This document shows, one piece after another, positions 62,523-64,000 of a stretch of DNA of 64,000 nucleotides (the stretch's first letter is position 1; the number at the start of each line of letters is the position of its first letter). The stretch lies in the NCBI RefSeq assembly GCF_012928505.1, contig NZ_JABBJN010000019.1, positions 1 through 64,000 on the forward strand, read 5' to 3'. Both the position numbers and the translations under genes were made by a program. The notes under the pieces are model-generated. The model was given only the letters and a program-made list of their open reading frames with translations. It ran no database searches and was not told the DNA's origin. The stretch comes from Achromobacter sp. Bel (GTDB lineage Bacteria; Pseudomonadota; Gammaproteobacteria; Burkholderiales; Burkholderiaceae_B).

Positions 62523-63149
62523 TTGAAATACGACATCGCCGCTTTTGATTTTGACGGAACCCTGGCCGACACCATGCCCTGGTTCAATTCCATCCTGAAC
62601 ACCGTGGCCGACAAGTACGGCTTCCGCAAGATCGACCTGTCGGAACGCGAGAACCTGCGCCACCGCGAAGCCTCCGAGATCCTGAAGTTCCTGGGAATTC
62701 CGCTGTGGAAGCTGCCTGCGATCATGTCGCACGTGCGCACCCTGATGCAGGACATCGATCCCAGCGTGCATCTGTTCGACGGCATCCCCGAGGTGCTCGC
62801 GCGCCTGAAGGCCGACGGACTGCGGCTGGCGGTGATCAGTTCGAACTCCATCGAAAACGTACAGCGCGTGCTGGGCCCGGATGTCGCCGCCCTGTTCGAC
62901 GACTACGAATGCGGCACCGACCTGTTCGGCAAGGCCGCCAAGATCGACCGCCTGATGCGCCGGCACGAGGTCGCTCCCGAGCGCTTCCTGCTGGTGGGCG
63001 ACGAAATGCGCGACATCGACGCCGCCCGCAAGGCGGGCGTGCACGTGGGTTCCGTCGCCTGGGGTTATAACCATGTAGACGCCCTTCGCGAACGCGGCCC
63101 CAACGAGATTTTCCTGACTGTCGACGACCTGCCCGCCATCCTGACCTGA
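62523..63149 (+). CDS. HAD-family phosphatase (phosphoglycolate phosphatase-like)
   Basis: 208 residues. Motif I DFDGTLADT at 9-17 has the nucleophile Asp9; motif II is SSNS, and the third and fourth parts are in FGKAAKIDRLM and VGDEMRDIDAARKAG. The cap helices between are of the C1 type, as in Gph/PGPase-like enzymes. The start is TTG 62523. It probably removes phosphate from a small metabolite or nucleotide. Confidence 0.9.
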   Translation: MKYDIAAFDFDGTLADTMPWFNSILNTVADKYGFRKIDLSERENLRHREASEILKFLGIPLWKLPAIMSHVRTLMQDIDPSVHLFDGIPEVLARLKADGLRLAVISSNSIENVQRVLGPDVAALFDDYECGTDLFGKAAKIDRLMRRHEVAPERFLLVGDEMRDIDAARKAGVHVGSVAWGYNHVDALRERGPNEIFLTVDDLPAILT

Positions 63150-63163
63150 ACCCGGACCCCGCT

Positions 63164-63790
63164 ATGCATACCGATCCCGCCCATCTCATCACCGACGCCG
63201 CCGCCTTGCAGGCGCTGTATGGCTCGCCCGGCGAAGCGTCGCTGAAGAAGGAAGTGGATCACGTGCATCCGCACTATCGCGCCTTCATCGAAGCCGCGCC
63301 GTTCGCCGTGCTGGCCACGTCGGGTCCTGGCCGGCTGGATGCGTCGCCGCGCGGCGACCCCGCGGGCTTCGTCGTGGTCGAAGACGAAAAGACGCTGCTG
63401 CTGCCCGACCGCCGCGGCAACAACCGCATCGACAGCCTGTTGAACATCCTGGCCGATCCCCGCGTGGCGCTGCTGTTCCTGGTGCCCGGCGTGGGCGAGA
63501 CCCTGCGCGTGAACGGCACGGCGCGCATCAGCGTGGAGCCCGCCCTGCTGGCGCGCTTCGAGATGGACGGCAAGCTGCCGCGCTCCGTGATGATCGTGGA
63601 CGTGCAGACGGTGTACTTCCAGTGCTCGCGCGCGCTCCTGCGCTCGCGCCTGTGGGACCCCGCGACACAGGTGCCGCGCAGCGCGCTGCCTAGCGTGGGC
63701 CGCATCCTGTCCGACCTGACCGCGGGTACTTTCGACGGCGCGACCTACGACCGCGACCTGCCCGGGCGCGTGGCCAGCACCCTGTATTGA
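63164..63790 (+). CDS. PPOX-class flavin-binding protein (pyridoxamine oxidase-like)
   Basis: 208 residues. The split-barrel core is visible: APFAVLATSGPGRLDASPRGDPAGFVVVEDEKTLLLPDRRGNNRID, then RVALLFLVPGVGETLRVNGTARIS and the QVPRSALPSVGRIL tail. It belongs to the PNPOx-like family that binds FMN; similar proteins bind FMN or F420. Its substrate is unknown. It follows the HAD gene by 14 nt. Confidence 0.87.
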   Translation: MHTDPAHLITDAAALQALYGSPGEASLKKEVDHVHPHYRAFIEAAPFAVLATSGPGRLDASPRGDPAGFVVVEDEKTLLLPDRRGNNRIDSLLNILADPRVALLFLVPGVGETLRVNGTARISVEPALLARFEMDGKLPRSVMIVDVQTVYFQCSRALLRSRLWDPATQVPRSALPSVGRILSDLTAGTFDGATYDRDLPGRVASTLY

Positions 63791-63811
63791 CCCAGACCGA
63801 AGGACGCCCGC

Positions 63812-64000
63812 ATGGCCCGCAACGTGGAAATCAAGGCGCAGGTCGACAGCCTGGCCGCCATCGAACCCCTGGCCGCCGCGCTGTCCGGGCAGGAGCCCGT
63901 CGCCATCGATCAAGACGACACCTTTTTCACCTGCACCCACGGCCGGCTGAAGCTGCGTGCGTTCGCCGACGGCACGGGCGAACTGATCTTCTATCAGCGC
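63812..64000 (+). CDS. CYTH-domain protein (N-terminal fragment, cut by window end)
   Basis: 63 codons are visible. The start MARNVEIKAQVDSLAAIEPLA has the ExExK-like opening of the CYTH fold (class IV adenylate cyclase / thiamine triphosphatase). The rest lies outside. It follows the PPOX gene after 21 nt. Confidence 0.8.
   Translation, partial: MARNVEIKAQVDSLAAIEPLAAALSGQEPVAIDQDDTFFTCTHGRLKLRAFADGTGELIFYQR

Overview
This 64 kb window is GC-rich chromosomal DNA from a betaproteobacterium, most likely of the Alcaligenaceae (Achromobacter/Bordetella type). Three things suggest this: a Bug-type (tripartite tricarboxylate transporter) periplasmic receptor beside gpsA, the block gpmA / envC / ctpA / moeB facing rhodanese-grxC-secB-gpsA, and the cluster rsmB-DUF4390-ntrY-ntrX-trkA-trkH. 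The genus is an inference from gene content, not a database result. Most of the window is ordinary core genome, densely packed with many 4-nt ATGA overlaps. I see no phage, no insertion sequence, no CRISPR array and no rRNA. There is one tRNA, tRNA-Pro(CGG).

Layout. 1-2.2 kb: a lipoprotein cut by the window edge, a YbjN-like protein and a four-helix membrane protein. 2.3-5.5 kb: a compact cassette of ECF-like sigma factor, membrane anti-sigma factor, exported caspase-like protease with Sel1 repeats, and a small exported protein resembling the SecD P1 head subdomain. 5.5-15 kb: an acyl-CoA catabolic region (thiolase, aldehyde dehydrogenase, thioesterase, SDR, MaoC hydratase, TetR regulator, acyl-CoA ligase, enoyl-CoA hydratase, ABC binding protein). 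Its two divergent promoter regions share a near-identical 14-bp palindrome, which suggests one TetR regulon. 15-17.3 kb: a PhoX-family Tat-exported phosphatase behind a very good PhoB box. 17.3-22.4 kb: LprI-like protein, lipoprotein, DUF1801 protein, arylamine N-acetyltransferase and a MocR regulator. 22.4-29.3 kb: tRNA-Pro, ispB, an FAH-family enzyme with a divergent IclR regulator, then rplU-rpmA-obg-proB.

29.3-38 kb: two divergent regulators, a second SecD-P1-like lipoprotein, the TPP-riboswitch-controlled thiC, a 0.6 kb noncoding region rich in inverted repeats, an FAD-linked dehydrogenase with its FadR-type regulator, and a diguanylate cyclase. 37.6-49.5 kb: moeB, ctpA, envC and gpmA leftward; rhodanese, grxC, secB, gpsA and a Bug receptor rightward; then trmL, comF, a methyltransferase and a YbdK-type carboxylate-amine ligase. 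49.8-57.7 kb: potassium uptake (trkH, trkA) in line with an NtrYX-like two-component system, DUF4390 and rsmB. 57.8-64 kb: LysE exporter, a small orphan HTH protein, rimO, a ferritin-like protein, a LOG-family protein, an NTF2-like hypothetical, a HAD phosphatase, a PPOX-family protein and a CYTH protein cut by the window end.

The most interesting parts are the sigma/anti-sigma/caspase/SecD-like cassette, in which a protease may control a sigma factor; two orphan SecD-head proteins in one window; the paired TetR operators; a 13-bp perfect hairpin inside the first codons of an XRE regulator; and a tRNA terminator embedded in the mocR coding sequence.
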